A stretch of 64,000 bases of DNA, from the NCBI GenBank assembly GCA_017462755.1, contig JAFTQM010000092.1, forward strand, positions 1-64,000. Direction: 5' to 3'. How positions within the stretch are numbered: position 1 is the first letter of the stretch; each line of letters begins with the position of its first letter. The position numbers and the translations under genes were made by a program. Of the stretch, positions 26,494-34,752 are shown piece by piece. The notes beneath the pieces were generated by a model. It was not told the origin of the DNA. It worked only from the letters and a program-made list of their open reading frames with translations, and did not search any database. This stretch comes from Lachnospiraceae bacterium. GTDB lineage: Bacteria; Bacillota; Clostridia; Lachnospirales; Lachnospiraceae.

Positions 26494-27168
26494 CTAATAT
26501 AATATTTCGCCGCGCCAGCTATCAAACCGCATCAGCTTCTCCTTGGTAATCTCTCCGATTTCCTCGTAACTGATATGTATCTTGCTGAACGGAAACGGTA
26601 CTACATAATTGTCCCAGCGCTTTTTCAGGTGCAGCACCCGGCAGTACTTAAAATGCGCATATACGACCGGCTTCTTTGATTCCTTCGCCAGCATAAACAA
26701 CAGCTTCTTCGGCTCCCGGTACGGACCCGACGGACCATCAAAGGCTGCTGCCATAATCAGTCCCGGTCGTTTCGCTGCCTCCAGCATATTCTTGAATGCA
26801 GTCTTCATCTCCATACCATCCGGAATACGCAGTGCTTCGCCGCCATTGAGTCTCAATGTATTCTCTATATAATCTCCTCGTTGATTCGCCGTTACAATCG
26901 CACAAATATCCTTATGCTTTTTGGTAAGCCGATCTAACACCAGCTCCATCGGGTAACAGTCCTCATGCCAAAAACCAAACATAATATCCTGACGAAAGCG
27001 CTCCGGATTATCTTCCACAAAACGGCAGGTTTTTAACAACAGCTTTGTATAAAAGTGAAAGAATGCATTAATCATTCGAAACTTCCACCGCGACTTTCGC
27101 TTCTGTATCAATTCACGATCGCCCTTTAATTCCTCGATTCCCTGAATCTCTACCTTTTTCCTCGCCAT
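26494..27168 (-). CDS. Lysophospholipid acyltransferase-like protein (DUF374/LPLAT family)
   Basis: A 224-residue protein resembling the DUF374 branch of the lysophospholipid acyltransferase superfamily. GFWHEDCYPMEL corresponds to the family region with the catalytic His, and FDGPSGPYREPKKLLFMLAK to the TPDGPRGP-type loop. Members transfer acyl chains to membrane lipids or lipid A-like acceptors; in a Gram-positive cell a glycolipid or phospholipid acceptor is likely, but this is inference. It has no obvious transmembrane helix, suggesting peripheral membrane binding through its basic N-terminus. The ribosome binding site is GAGGGAAG. It lies between genes with their own signals and seems monocistronic. 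Confidence 0.75.
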   Translation of the reverse strand: MARKKVEIQGIEELKGDRELIQKRKSRWKFRMINAFFHFYTKLLLKTCRFVEDNPERFRQDIMFGFWHEDCYPMELVLDRLTKKHKDICAIVTANQRGDYIENTLRLNGGEALRIPDGMEMKTAFKNMLEAAKRPGLIMAAAFDGPSGPYREPKKLLFMLAKESKKPVVYAHFKYCRVLHLKKRWDNYVVPFPFSKIHISYEEIGEITKEKLMRFDSWRGEILY

Positions 27169-27282
27169 GACTTCCCTCTTTTCTATCGTATCTCACTAAA
27201 CGTAGTATAGCACAACATTTTTGAAATTTCAAACCTTTCTGCCAACCGACTTGTATCTGCATCCTATAAGGAGTAGCGTCTG

Positions 27283-28305
27283 CTACTCCGATGCCCGATT
27301 GCCCACCGTTACATATTCCGGTGCAGCCGCATAGGTACTGGTATTGACCTTCTCACGCGAAAGCTCTTCCCCATCCCGACTGACAATCCGATACAACTCA
27401 GCTACATAACCGGTGTGTGCCTTTTGCGTTACCTTATAATAATCCTCATTCTGCGTTTCATCGACCGTAATCACCGGTTCTCCCGGCTCTGTTTCCGATA
27501 CAATCACGCTTTCCAACGAAATCTCCGTATCCGCTTCCTCCGAGGTGTGAAGCACAAAACGCAGCGTACCCTCCGCAGCATTTGCCTCTATCCTCACCGG
27601 AGCATCAAAATCATTTTTTAGCTTCAAATCCTTATAATCCCCGGCAATTGCCGCATCCCTCGCCGGGTCAACATAGCTCACCACCATCGAATGCGGAGCA
27701 CGTTCCACGATGGTAATGCCTGCCAATAAAGCTGCATTGTACAGGGTAGACGAAATCTGACAGACACCGCCGCCGATGCCCTCCTCTACCTTACCTGCCA
27801 CATAAGTTCCCGCCGGCTGATACCCATTATCCTCCGTAATCGGTCCAATCGACTGACTACAGGAAAATACCTCGCCCGGCTGGATTTCCACTCCATTCAA
27901 AAGCTGTGCCGCACGTTCAATATTATGCGCACGCGCCGCATTGCTTGTCCCATAATTGGTCTCAAAGGACGCCTTGCGAAGCTCCGGCTCCGGAGTAGGC
28001 GTAATCGGCTCCGGTTCACTGACTGCCGGTTGGTCTCTGACCTCCTTAGCGTCATCCTGCTGACCGGATTCCGGTCCTGCTTCGGGCTGCTCCGTCGGAG
28101 AATCCAACTCTGCCGCCAAGGTAAGGGATGGAGTAACCCACCACTCCGGCTGATCTGTCATCATCTGCCCCAGCTGTTCCTGCAACTGTCGCTCTTCCTG
28201 CTCCCTACGTTCCTTTGCCTGCCTGTCCTCTCCGGTACATGCAGTCAAACATACACCCGCGAGCAGCAACGCCAGCCATCTTTTTTTGTTACAATATCCT
28301 TGCAT
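27283..28305 (-). CDS. VanW-family lipoprotein
   Basis: A 340-residue exported lipoprotein. The lipobox LTAC gives Cys23 when translation starts at the ATG at 28305; an in-frame ATG twelve codons upstream is possible but would add a charged leader before the signal peptide. A Glu/Pro/Thr-rich spacer follows, then a VanW domain (about 110-250) with the signature FSCSQSIGPITEDNGYQPAG and GIGGGVCQISSTLYNAALLA, and a beta-rich G5-like tail (about 255-335). VanW domains are common in Firmicute envelope proteins; VanW occurs in some vancomycin resistance clusters, but its activity is unknown and no resistance genes are nearby. Confidence 0.87.
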   Translation of the reverse strand: MQGYCNKKRWLALLLAGVCLTACTGEDRQAKERREQEERQLQEQLGQMMTDQPEWWVTPSLTLAAELDSPTEQPEAGPESGQQDDAKEVRDQPAVSEPEPITPTPEPELRKASFETNYGTSNAARAHNIERAAQLLNGVEIQPGEVFSCSQSIGPITEDNGYQPAGTYVAGKVEEGIGGGVCQISSTLYNAALLAGITIVERAPHSMVVSYVDPARDAAIAGDYKDLKLKNDFDAPVRIEANAAEGTLRFVLHTSEEADTEISLESVIVSETEPGEPVITVDETQNEDYYKVTQKAHTGYVAELYRIVSRDGEELSREKVNTSTYAAAPEYVTVGNRASE

Positions 28306-28387
28306 TCCATATACCAGCCTTTCCAATATCCTAATTGACATCTGCCCTTATTTTATGTATATTGGAAAAGAATATACGGAAATCAAT

Positions 28388-28486
28388 TTAAAATGCAGCG
28401 ACTACCAATGGTACCAGCATACTTAATATCAGTACACATGCAATAATAATAGCTACGCGTTTCTGTTGTTTTCTGTTACGAAACAT
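28388..28486 (-). CDS. Membrane miniprotein (32 aa)
   Basis: A 32-residue frame with a basic N-terminus (MFRNRKQQKR) followed by one hydrophobic helix (VAIIIACVLILSMLVPLVVA) and an immediate stop. The ATG is preceded by GAGGA at eight bases, a real-looking start. Size and layout (Lys/Arg head plus single transmembrane helix) recall Prli42-type stressosome-anchoring miniproteins of Firmicutes, but the sequence match is only by character and I do not claim that identity. It lies 82 bases upstream of the VanW gene on the same strand and could be its operon leader gene. Confidence 0.6.
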   Translation of the reverse strand: MFRNRKQQKRVAIIIACVLILSMLVPLVVAAF

Positions 28487-28553
28487 AATCCTATTCCTCA
28501 TTTCTATAATATATTTTAATGTGGATAGCAACCAATAGAAAGGTGGTAATCCT

Positions 28554-29183
28554 ATGCCAGTTATCTTCGGCTGTACCCTGATTTTTATCGTCTTAATGCG
28601 CTATTACAGCAGAAAGCAAACAAAAATAAATACCGAATCCGCAAATGAGCTTCGCCTGCGCGAATTGGAGGCTCTGACTGCCCGCAAGCAGGACATCTCC
28701 GGACTGCCCTATATGATTGCGGATAACAATAAGCTGCCGGTTCTGCCGGATGCCTCCGATGAGGAAGCCACAGAACGCCTCACAAAGCTCAAACAGATGA
28801 ACGGCAAACAGTTACTCAACCTGTCAAACATCAGCAATACCGATTTGCGTCTGACCTACGGTGCTGCCAATTTCCTGGTTCTCTCTGCCTGCGATACCGA
28901 TTATATGAATTATACTCAGGAATTATACCGGCTTGGACATCGGCTGCACGAGACCGGATATCCCACAGAGGCTCTGCAGGTGCTTACCTACGCATTAGAG
29001 CTGCATACCGACATTGGCAATACCTATCGTCTGCTGGGCGACATCTATGCCTCCCATCAGGATCAGGCAGCCCTGTCTGCATTAATGCAGCAGGCAGAAG
29101 CCAATCTCACTGAGCTGGTACTTCCTCCAGTGCTTACTTATCTGAAGAAGCTGTCTTCGGTCTCTGACCATGCGCCAGAATGA
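28554..29183 (+). CDS. Hypothetical protein with N-terminal membrane helix and TPR-like region
   Basis: A 209-residue protein. An N-terminal hydrophobic helix (about 2-15, PVIFGCTLIFIVLMRYY) is followed by a basic stretch and an alpha-helical cytoplasmic part. Residues about 120-190 (YRLGHRLHETGYPTEALQVL, then YALELHTDIGNTYRLLGDIY) look like two tetratricopeptide repeats. TPR units mediate protein-protein contacts; no partner is evident. AGAAAGGTGG precedes the ATG. Its final 50 bases overlap the end of the converging exonuclease gene, so both C-termini are encoded by the same DNA on opposite strands. I do not recognise a named family. Confidence 0.75.
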   Translation: MPVIFGCTLIFIVLMRYYSRKQTKINTESANELRLRELEALTARKQDISGLPYMIADNNKLPVLPDASDEEATERLTKLKQMNGKQLLNLSNISNTDLRLTYGAANFLVLSACDTDYMNYTQELYRLGHRLHETGYPTEALQVLTYALELHTDIGNTYRLLGDIYASHQDQAALSALMQQAEANLTELVLPPVLTYLKKLSSVSDHAPE

Positions 29184-29856
29184 TTTTATCAATCATTCTG
29201 GAAGCCTCGCTTTTTGTTAACAGGTCAATTTCCTGCATAAATTCTATTTTATGATATTTCACTAAATCTAGCAAGTATTTTTTCTGTTTCGGAGTTATCG
29301 GCTCCCGCTTTTTCTCATGGTAAATCAGCGGAGCCGGATAAAGCTCCTGCTCCGGAAATTCCTTTCGCAGACACCGATACAATTCCCACGCCGTCTTGGC
29401 ATCATCCAATGCCCGGTGCGCCTGCTTCTGCTCAATTCCGTAATGCACACACATTGCTTCCAGAGTGCGGCTCGGTAGCTCGGTATGCAGCCTCCTTGAC
29501 AATAACAGCGTGTCCATTCCCTGCCGTTCAAAGCTTTGCCCGTAACGCAGTGCCGCCACCTTCAAAAAGCTGTAATCAAAGGTAATATTATGCCCCAGCA
29601 ACACCGGCATATCCTTTGCGAATTCCAAAAAGCCCAGTATCGCCTCCCGTTCCGGCAGTCCCTGCGCCAGCATCTCATCCGTAATCCCGGTCAATGCGAC
29701 AATGCGCTCCGGCAGCTTCTCCGGCAGACAAATCAGGCAGGAATATGTGTCTATCGCCTGCTCTCCCCGATATTTGATTGCTCCGATTTCGATAATCCGG
29801 TCCTTCTCCGGACTCAGACCGCTGGTTTCCAAATCCAGCGCAAGAAATTCTTCCAT
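29134..29856 (-). CDS. DEDDh-family 3'-5' exonuclease (DnaQ-like)
   Basis: A 240-residue DnaQ-like exonuclease. ExoI motif LALDLETSG (Asp8, Glu10), ExoII GHNITFDYSFL and ExoIII HRALDDAKT define the DEDDh active site, all intact (about residues 1-170). The C-terminal 60 residues (EPITPKQKKYLLDLVKYHKI and DLLTKSEASRMIDKII) form a small helical domain seen in clostridial relatives. It could be a DNA polymerase III epsilon-like proofreader or a nuclease for RNA or DNA trimming; the stand-alone form does not decide this. It ends inside the converging TPR gene, and endonuclease III lies upstream on the same strand. Confidence 0.87.
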   Translation of the reverse strand: MEEFLALDLETSGLSPEKDRIIEIGAIKYRGEQAIDTYSCLICLPEKLPERIVALTGITDEMLAQGLPEREAILGFLEFAKDMPVLLGHNITFDYSFLKVAALRYGQSFERQGMDTLLLSRRLHTELPSRTLEAMCVHYGIEQKQAHRALDDAKTAWELYRCLRKEFPEQELYPAPLIYHEKKREPITPKQKKYLLDLVKYHKIEFMQEIDLLTKSEASRMIDKIILAHGQRPKTASSDK

Positions 29857-29920
29857 CCTCTATCTCCATTCCAAGAAAATTTCTCTTAGGTTTATTTGCA
29901 ACCCATCCACCGAAATTTTC

Positions 29921-30574
29921 TTACTTCCTCGTCTTGCACAAATCTCTCAAAAAACACTGCTCGCACTGCGGATTGCGCGCGGTACAGATGGTTCTTCCGA
30001 GCGTGATGATGTGGATGTTGTACAATATCCAATGCTCCTTTGGCAGACGCTCCATCAGCTCATATTCAATCTTGACCGGGTCACTTTCCTGCGTAAACCC
30101 AAGCTTATTGGAAATTCGCTTCACATGCGTATCCACTACGATGCTCGGTTCATGATAGATATTTCCGCGAATCACATTCGCCGTTTTTCTGCCCACTCCG
30201 GCAAGTGCCGTCAGCTCTTCAATCGTACTCGGCACAACGCCCTGATGCCGCTCTAACAGCGTTCTGGCACAGGCAATAATATTCTGCGCCTTGTTATGAT
30301 AAAATCCGGTCGAATGAATGTCCTGCTCCAGCTCTGCGAGCTTGGCGCTTGCAAATGCTTCTAACGTCGGATACTTTACAAACAAATCCTTGGTTACGAT
30401 ATTGACCCGCGCATCGGTACACTGCGCACTCAAAATCGTCGCAATCAACAGCTGCCAAGGTGTTTCATAGTTCAAATAACAGCGGTATTCCGTTGTATAT
30501 TGCTCATCCAGCCTACGCAAAATTTCTGCGGTTCGCTCCTGCTCCTTTTTGCTGATTCTCTTTTTTCCACTCAT
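29921..30574 (-). CDS. nth: Endonuclease III (DNA glycosylase/AP lyase)
   Basis: A 217-residue base-excision repair enzyme that removes oxidised pyrimidines and nicks the abasic site. The HhH-GPD motif is intact: Lys130 in LAGVGRKTANVI is the Schiff-base residue and Asp148 in VVDTHVKR the catalytic aspartate. The C-terminal [4Fe-4S] cluster has the classical C-x6-C-x2-C-x5-C spacing (Cys197, 204, 207, 213). Length is normal. ATGAGGTAAG precedes the start. It lies 64 bases upstream of the exonuclease gene on the same strand, so the two DNA metabolism genes may be cotranscribed. Confidence 0.95.
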   Translation of the reverse strand: MSGKKRISKKEQERTAEILRRLDEQYTTEYRCYLNYETPWQLLIATILSAQCTDARVNIVTKDLFVKYPTLEAFASAKLAELEQDIHSTGFYHNKAQNIIACARTLLERHQGVVPSTIEELTALAGVGRKTANVIRGNIYHEPSIVVDTHVKRISNKLGFTQESDPVKIEYELMERLPKEHWILYNIHIITLGRTICTARNPQCEQCFLRDLCKTRK

Positions 30575-30650
30575 ATAATTTCTTACCTCATCTCAGTTTG
30601 TTCCTCTTCGGTACTTGTAAAACTCCCAACATTTTATACTATATCCGTTC

Positions 30651-32471
30651 TCACGCTTCCTTCCGGCTTATCCTGCAAATTCCGTGTAACGGCTCTCTTT
30701 CCCGATAATCAAAGATTACAAAGCCTTCCTTTTCTTCTATCTCTCCGGTTTCTGACGCCTTTTGCAAATCGTAGTAAAAATGCTCCATTGCCAGCTGTCC
30801 ACTCACATCCTGCATTCCTTCCGAATAGCTTCGGCGGTATTGCCTCCACTGCTCCCTATAGGCATCCTGCGATTCGGCAAAAAACGGACGGCTCTTCGGC
30901 TTCTCCCGACTGCAAAAATCAAACATCAGAAGCTCTGCAAGCACCCTACAGGCAGTTTCATCCAAGCGCCTGCCGTCCTCCGACATCCACACCTCATGCC
31001 CTGCCGTCCCATTCGCACACTCCTCTGCAAACCGGTACAGGCTTTCGTACCGCGCCAAACGACTGTGTTTTACTTCAAACAGTCCATTGCTTCGGTAATA
31101 CGCTGCAAGTGCCTCATACATGGCAAACGGCGATGCAAAATATCGTTCCAAAAACGGCAGCGAACATAAAAACTGCCCGCTGTTGTAATAAACCTCTGTC
31201 AGCTCCTCGACTTCCTTTAGCCGCAGCACCTCTGCATAGGGTAAATACTTCGTAGAGAGTACTTCATACGGTGGCTCCTCTTTGTACTGTATTTCATGCT
31301 CTGCTGTCATCTCATGCATAGCAGAGCCCTTTAACACCTTCAAAAAGCCCAGCTGCAGCTGATCCGGACGCATGGCATATACCTCATTGAACGAGCGTGC
31401 AAAGGAGGTATAATCCTCATACGGCAATCCCGCAATCAAATCCAGATGCTGATGGATATTTCTGCCCTCACGCACCGCCGCTACGGCTGCACGCACCTTA
31501 TCCAAATCCATACGTCGGTGAATCGCCTCAATGGTCTGCGGATTGGTGGACTGGATGCCGATTTCTAACTGCACCAGCCCCGGACGCATTGTCCGAAGCA
31601 GCTCCATTTCCCGCTGCGTCAGCAAATCTGCTGCAATTTCAAAGTGGAAATTGGTTACTCCGTTATCATGCTCCTTGATATACTGCCAGATTGCCAGCGC
31701 ATGCTGCTCATTACAGTTAAAGGTGCGGTCTACAAACTTAACCTGCGCCACCCGATTATCTAAGAATATCTGCAATTCCTGCCGCACCAACTCAAGCGCG
31801 CGGAACCTCACCCTCTTCTCCACCGAGGATAAGCAGTAACAGCAGGAAAACGGACAGCCCCTGCTGGTTTCATAATAGATAATTTTATGTTCAAACGCTC
31901 CCAAGGCTTTCATATCGGCATAAGGAAACGGCAACGCTGCAAAATCCAACAGCTCACGCAGCTCATTTTCACAAATCGTACCATCCTCCCGCCGGAACAC
32001 CAAGCCGCGGATGTCCTCACGACTCATTCCAGCCGGTGCTTGCTGCACAGCTCTGCACTCCTGCGTCCTTTGTCCTGCTTCCTGCATCAGATGGTATTCC
32101 ACCAGCTCGCGAAACGTCGCATCGCCCTCACCTACCAGAATACCATCCGCTGCCGGATTTGTAAGCAGGAAGTCTCTGGCATCATAGCTGACCTCCGGTC
32201 CACCAAGATAAATCACCACCGAAGGGTCTATCTTCCGATAGTCCGCGATTATTTCACGCACCATGCGAATGTTCCAAATATAGCAGGACACACATAACAC
32301 CTGCGGATGCACCTCATAAATCCCCTTTAGTATCGCATCCGGCTCATGGTTGATGGTATATTCCCGCAACACAATATGCTCTGCATAATCCCTTGCATAT
32401 TGCCGCAGCGCATAAAGCGCCGGATTGGTATGAATGTATTTTGCATTTATCGCTAAAAGCAGCAACTTCAT
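30651..32471 (-). CDS. B12-binding-domain radical SAM protein (DUF4080 type)
   Basis: A 606-residue protein. The N-terminal part (about 1-150) is a cobalamin-binding-like Rossmann domain (VLCVSCYIWNIRMVREII, VVIYLGGPEVSYD, GILVGEGDATF). The radical SAM core follows, with the CxxxCxxC cluster motif in RGCPFSCCYCLS (about residue 205) and LIAGLPYEDY. The C-terminal 200 residues are the DUF4080 region typical of these clostridial proteins. The reaction is unknown; relatives carry out methylations or complex rearrangements. GAGGAGACAAGAGG precedes the ATG. It is single and unlinked to a biosynthetic cluster, so a housekeeping modification role is as likely as secondary metabolism. Confidence 0.87.
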   Translation of the reverse strand: MKLLLLAINAKYIHTNPALYALRQYARDYAEHIVLREYTINHEPDAILKGIYEVHPQVLCVSCYIWNIRMVREIIADYRKIDPSVVIYLGGPEVSYDARDFLLTNPAADGILVGEGDATFRELVEYHLMQEAGQRTQECRAVQQAPAGMSREDIRGLVFRREDGTICENELRELLDFAALPFPYADMKALGAFEHKIIYYETSRGCPFSCCYCLSSVEKRVRFRALELVRQELQIFLDNRVAQVKFVDRTFNCNEQHALAIWQYIKEHDNGVTNFHFEIAADLLTQREMELLRTMRPGLVQLEIGIQSTNPQTIEAIHRRMDLDKVRAAVAAVREGRNIHQHLDLIAGLPYEDYTSFARSFNEVYAMRPDQLQLGFLKVLKGSAMHEMTAEHEIQYKEEPPYEVLSTKYLPYAEVLRLKEVEELTEVYYNSGQFLCSLPFLERYFASPFAMYEALAAYYRSNGLFEVKHSRLARYESLYRFAEECANGTAGHEVWMSEDGRRLDETACRVLAELLMFDFCSREKPKSRPFFAESQDAYREQWRQYRRSYSEGMQDVSGQLAMEHFYYDLQKASETGEIEEKEGFVIFDYREREPLHGICRISRKEA

Positions 32472-32523
32472 CCTCTTGTCTCCTCAAAAAAACTTCCGTC
32501 GTTATTCCACAAATAGTATAACA

Positions 32524-32558
32524 TAAAAAAGAAGTTTCGCACACTTTTTTGCGAAACT
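32524..32558 (-). terminator. Terminator downstream of the MerR-RDD gene
   Basis: On the minus strand AGTTTCGC pairs with GCGAAACT across a ten-base loop and is followed by TCTTTTTT. It lies 140 bases after the MerR-RDD stop and just before the radical SAM gene. Confidence 0.75.
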
Positions 32559-32579
32559 CCTTGACAAATCGATGAAAGG

Positions 32580-32622
32580 GCAGGCATCCCCTATTTTGTG
32601 CTTTACTCCCGCGGATGCCTGC
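32580..32622. repeat. Inverted repeat GCAGGCATCC/GGATGCCTGC
   Basis: A 10-bp perfect stem with a 23-base loop, within the intergenic stretch after the MerR-RDD gene. No T-run follows, so it is probably part of the 3-prime untranslated region rather than a terminator by itself. Confidence 0.5.
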
Positions 32623-32695
32623 ATATAAAACCTCTCATATAATATTACGAAACAAACCGAAAAAAGGGGACATATTTTTTGAAAAAAATTTAAAT

Positions 32696-34183
32696 TTATT
32701 TTATTCTGCTTACCACAAATACCAATTCAAAATACGGATTGGCAGATGCATCCCCGCTCGGAATCAAAAAGTAATCCGTCTTACTGTAATCCCTGATGAT
32801 GATGTCTCTGGAGACCTGAACGTTGCCGATGGTAAAGCGGACTGATGCAAACGGGTCTGCCGACAGTTTCTCTTCCAGCTGTCGCAGCTGCTTCGCCTTG
32901 CACTTTTTTTCCGCACCCAATAATGCTCCTGCCGCAATCCACTGCAGCTCGGTATCTCCGGATAGCCAGTCGTCCGAAGCTGTCTTTTTCACCGTAAAGG
33001 AGACCTGCTCCACATCCCCCTTGGCATTGGTCTGAATCGTCAATCGGTTCGGTACAAATTTTTCTCCGGTATGATAGATTACCGTATAATTCTTTTTTTG
33101 TTCTTTTTCTCTCCAATAGCCACTCGATAACAGCTCCCATTCCTGATAGCTGCTATTCTTATCACAATAGCCCCAAATAAACCGGTTCACATTCTCCGTA
33201 TATTGCTCTGCCGTCAATTCTCCCTGAATCAACGCAGGGCGGATTTTAATATTTGGATTTAGCTGCAGCCAAACGCTCAGGACAAGTATCCCAATGTAAA
33301 GCAATGCGCGCGGTAATGTATTTTCCTTAATCGTGTAAGCATGATTATGCTTCTCCCAAGGCAAATCTACATCCTTATTGCCATACCAGTAATTGCCCTC
33401 CAATTCATAGTTTTCCCTATTCCAGCGGGAGGTTCTCAGTGAAAACATCCCCTGCATCGAAGCACCCAGATAGGTTGTAATAATGTCATACAGACGTTCA
33501 CGCGCCTCTGCTGCCAGTAGCTTACTTCCGTCCGTTTTTACAATACGGATGCCGAAAATCGCTTTTCCGGGTGTTGTACCAAACCAGTGCAGAAAATGCG
33601 GCTCCATTATCCAAGCAAGGAAAAGCGCACACAGGCACACCGCACCCCAGCCGATGTCTCCCACTTCCAACATGCTTTCCCTGAATACGAATACCACAAA
33701 CATGGCGCACACAAATTCCATCAGAATAAAATCCATCACACGCGCAAAGAGTCTCCGATACGGCGCATAGATTCTCGGTGCCAGCTGACGCTCCTCGGTA
33801 CCGCCGCACTCCAACGCCAGCCGTTCCAACTGCTCCAAATACTTTCCTGCCTGCAGATTGCCGAATGCCGCCTGATCCATGCGCATCGTCCGACAAACCT
33901 CTTGTATATTAGTAATATTTTTCTTTTCCTGTTCCAGCTCATCAATCTTTTTCTGCAGGGTATCCCCAAGGCGCACCTCGCCCTGCTGCAATGCACGAAT
34001 TTCCTCCAAGGATACATGAAGATTTCGCAAAAGTTTGATTTTTAGCAAAAGCTCCAAATCCCCCGGCGAATATTCCCGGTATCCGTTTGCCTTGCGTATC
34101 GGCGCCAGAAAACCTTCCTTTTCGTAAAACCGTATATTCGCCCGGCTGATACCGGACTCGATTTCCAATTCTTTAATCGTCAT
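32696..34183 (-). CDS. MerR-type HTH regulator fused to an RDD membrane domain
   Basis: A 495-residue fusion. Residues 1-70 form a MerR DNA-binding domain (MTIKELEIESGISRANIRFY and KANGYREYSPGDLELLLKIK); residues about 75-125 are a dimerising coiled coil; residues about 150-270 hold an RDD-type membrane domain (RLFARVMDFILMEFV, GTTPGKAIFGIRIVKTDGSK); another hydrophobic helix lies near 300; the remaining 190 residues are a soluble, probably extracytoplasmic domain. This is a candidate one-component membrane-bound transcription factor. The ATG at 34183 is preceded by GGGAGAGAG; an in-frame extension of 21 codons lacks such a site. The divergent 72-aa gene is the obvious first target to consider. 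Confidence 0.85.
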   Translation of the reverse strand: MTIKELEIESGISRANIRFYEKEGFLAPIRKANGYREYSPGDLELLLKIKLLRNLHVSLEEIRALQQGEVRLGDTLQKKIDELEQEKKNITNIQEVCRTMRMDQAAFGNLQAGKYLEQLERLALECGGTEERQLAPRIYAPYRRLFARVMDFILMEFVCAMFVVFVFRESMLEVGDIGWGAVCLCALFLAWIMEPHFLHWFGTTPGKAIFGIRIVKTDGSKLLAAEARERLYDIITTYLGASMQGMFSLRTSRWNRENYELEGNYWYGNKDVDLPWEKHNHAYTIKENTLPRALLYIGILVLSVWLQLNPNIKIRPALIQGELTAEQYTENVNRFIWGYCDKNSSYQEWELLSSGYWREKEQKKNYTVIYHTGEKFVPNRLTIQTNAKGDVEQVSFTVKKTASDDWLSGDTELQWIAAGALLGAEKKCKAKQLRQLEEKLSADPFASVRFTIGNVQVSRDIIIRDYSKTDYFLIPSGDASANPYFELVFVVSRIK

Positions 34184-34299
34184 AACTCTCTCCCTCATCT
34201 CCAAGCGTTTTATCGGAACAAAGCGCTGAGAATTTCCCTTTCGCATCTATCATACACAAAGAAGTTTAAACTGTAAAGTAGGTTCACAGTCAAGCGTTT

Positions 34300-34329
34300 T
34301 TGCATATTTTCTTTGCTTTTTCTTATACT
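34300..34329 (+). promoter_or_regulatory. Promoter of the 72-aa gene
   Basis: TTGCAT and TATACT are separated by 18 bases and lie about 48 bases upstream of the start at 34378, facing away from the MerR-RDD gene. Confidence 0.5.
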
Positions 34330-34377
34330 AACGTACATAACCGTTTCAATATGTCCATGGAGGTAATATAAAAAATC

Positions 34378-34596
34378 ATGTCTGACAAGAAAAAGAACAA
34401 AGAAAATTTGCCAAAGTATTTTCCCGGCAGTGACCCGATTGATGAATATGAGTTTTCTCTCGACGCTCCGGATATGAGCATCCCGACCGAAGCAAGGATG
34501 CAGGACTCCGCTTATTCTCCTTCGAACAAGGCAGCTCCGGCAAACAATCTGTTTTTTGCCGAACGCAGTAATCCTTTGTCCAGCAAGGGAAGCTGA
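34378..34596 (+). CDS. Small hydrophilic protein (72 aa), unknown
   Basis: A 72-residue polar, probably disordered protein beginning MSDKKKNKENLPKYFPGSDP, with a Lys-rich head, an acidic middle (IDEYEFSLDAPDM) and a Ser/Asn-rich tail. No domain, membrane segment or cysteine is present. The ATG sits 14 bases after GGAGG, a long spacing that lowers confidence in translation efficiency. It has its own promoter (34300-34329) and a terminator (34621-34656), which argues for a real transcript. It is divergent from the MerR-RDD regulator. No function can be assigned. Confidence 0.55.
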   Translation: MSDKKKNKENLPKYFPGSDPIDEYEFSLDAPDMSIPTEARMQDSAYSPSNKAAPANNLFFAERSNPLSSKGS

Positions 34597-34620
34597 GTAT
34601 CCCCGGAGGCTTTTATGCTA

Positions 34621-34656
34621 AGGAAAGCAGTCGTCGTTTCACGATGACTTTCCTTT
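34621..34656 (+). terminator. Terminator after the 72-aa gene
   Basis: AGGAAAG plus GTC pair with GACTTTCCT around a loop with one bulge, followed by TTTTA, 24 bases after the stop. Confidence 0.6.
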
Positions 34657-34670
34657 TACACAAAATACAA

Positions 34671-34704
34671 TAGCTGTGACTACGGTTTCCCACAATCACA
34701 GCTA
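34671..34704 (-). terminator. Terminator of the glycan-utilisation operon
   Basis: TAGCTGTGA and TCACAGCTA form a 9-bp stem with a 16-base loop, about 50 bases beyond the GH3 stop on the minus strand, followed by TTGTATTTTG. Confidence 0.6.
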
Positions 34705-34752
34705 CTGTATTTAAGAATTATGAAAAGAATGAAAAAATGATGTAAGCAATAA

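Noticed and set aside
27283..28305. Vancomycin resistance locus
   Set aside because: Only a stand-alone VanW-domain lipoprotein is present; there are no vanR, vanS, vanH, ligase or vanX genes nearby, and such proteins are common in Firmicutes.
30500..31255. Long plus-strand open frame (251 codons)
   Set aside because: It overlaps the radical SAM gene in antisense, is low in complexity and Pro/Ser-rich, and has no ribosome binding site or family features.
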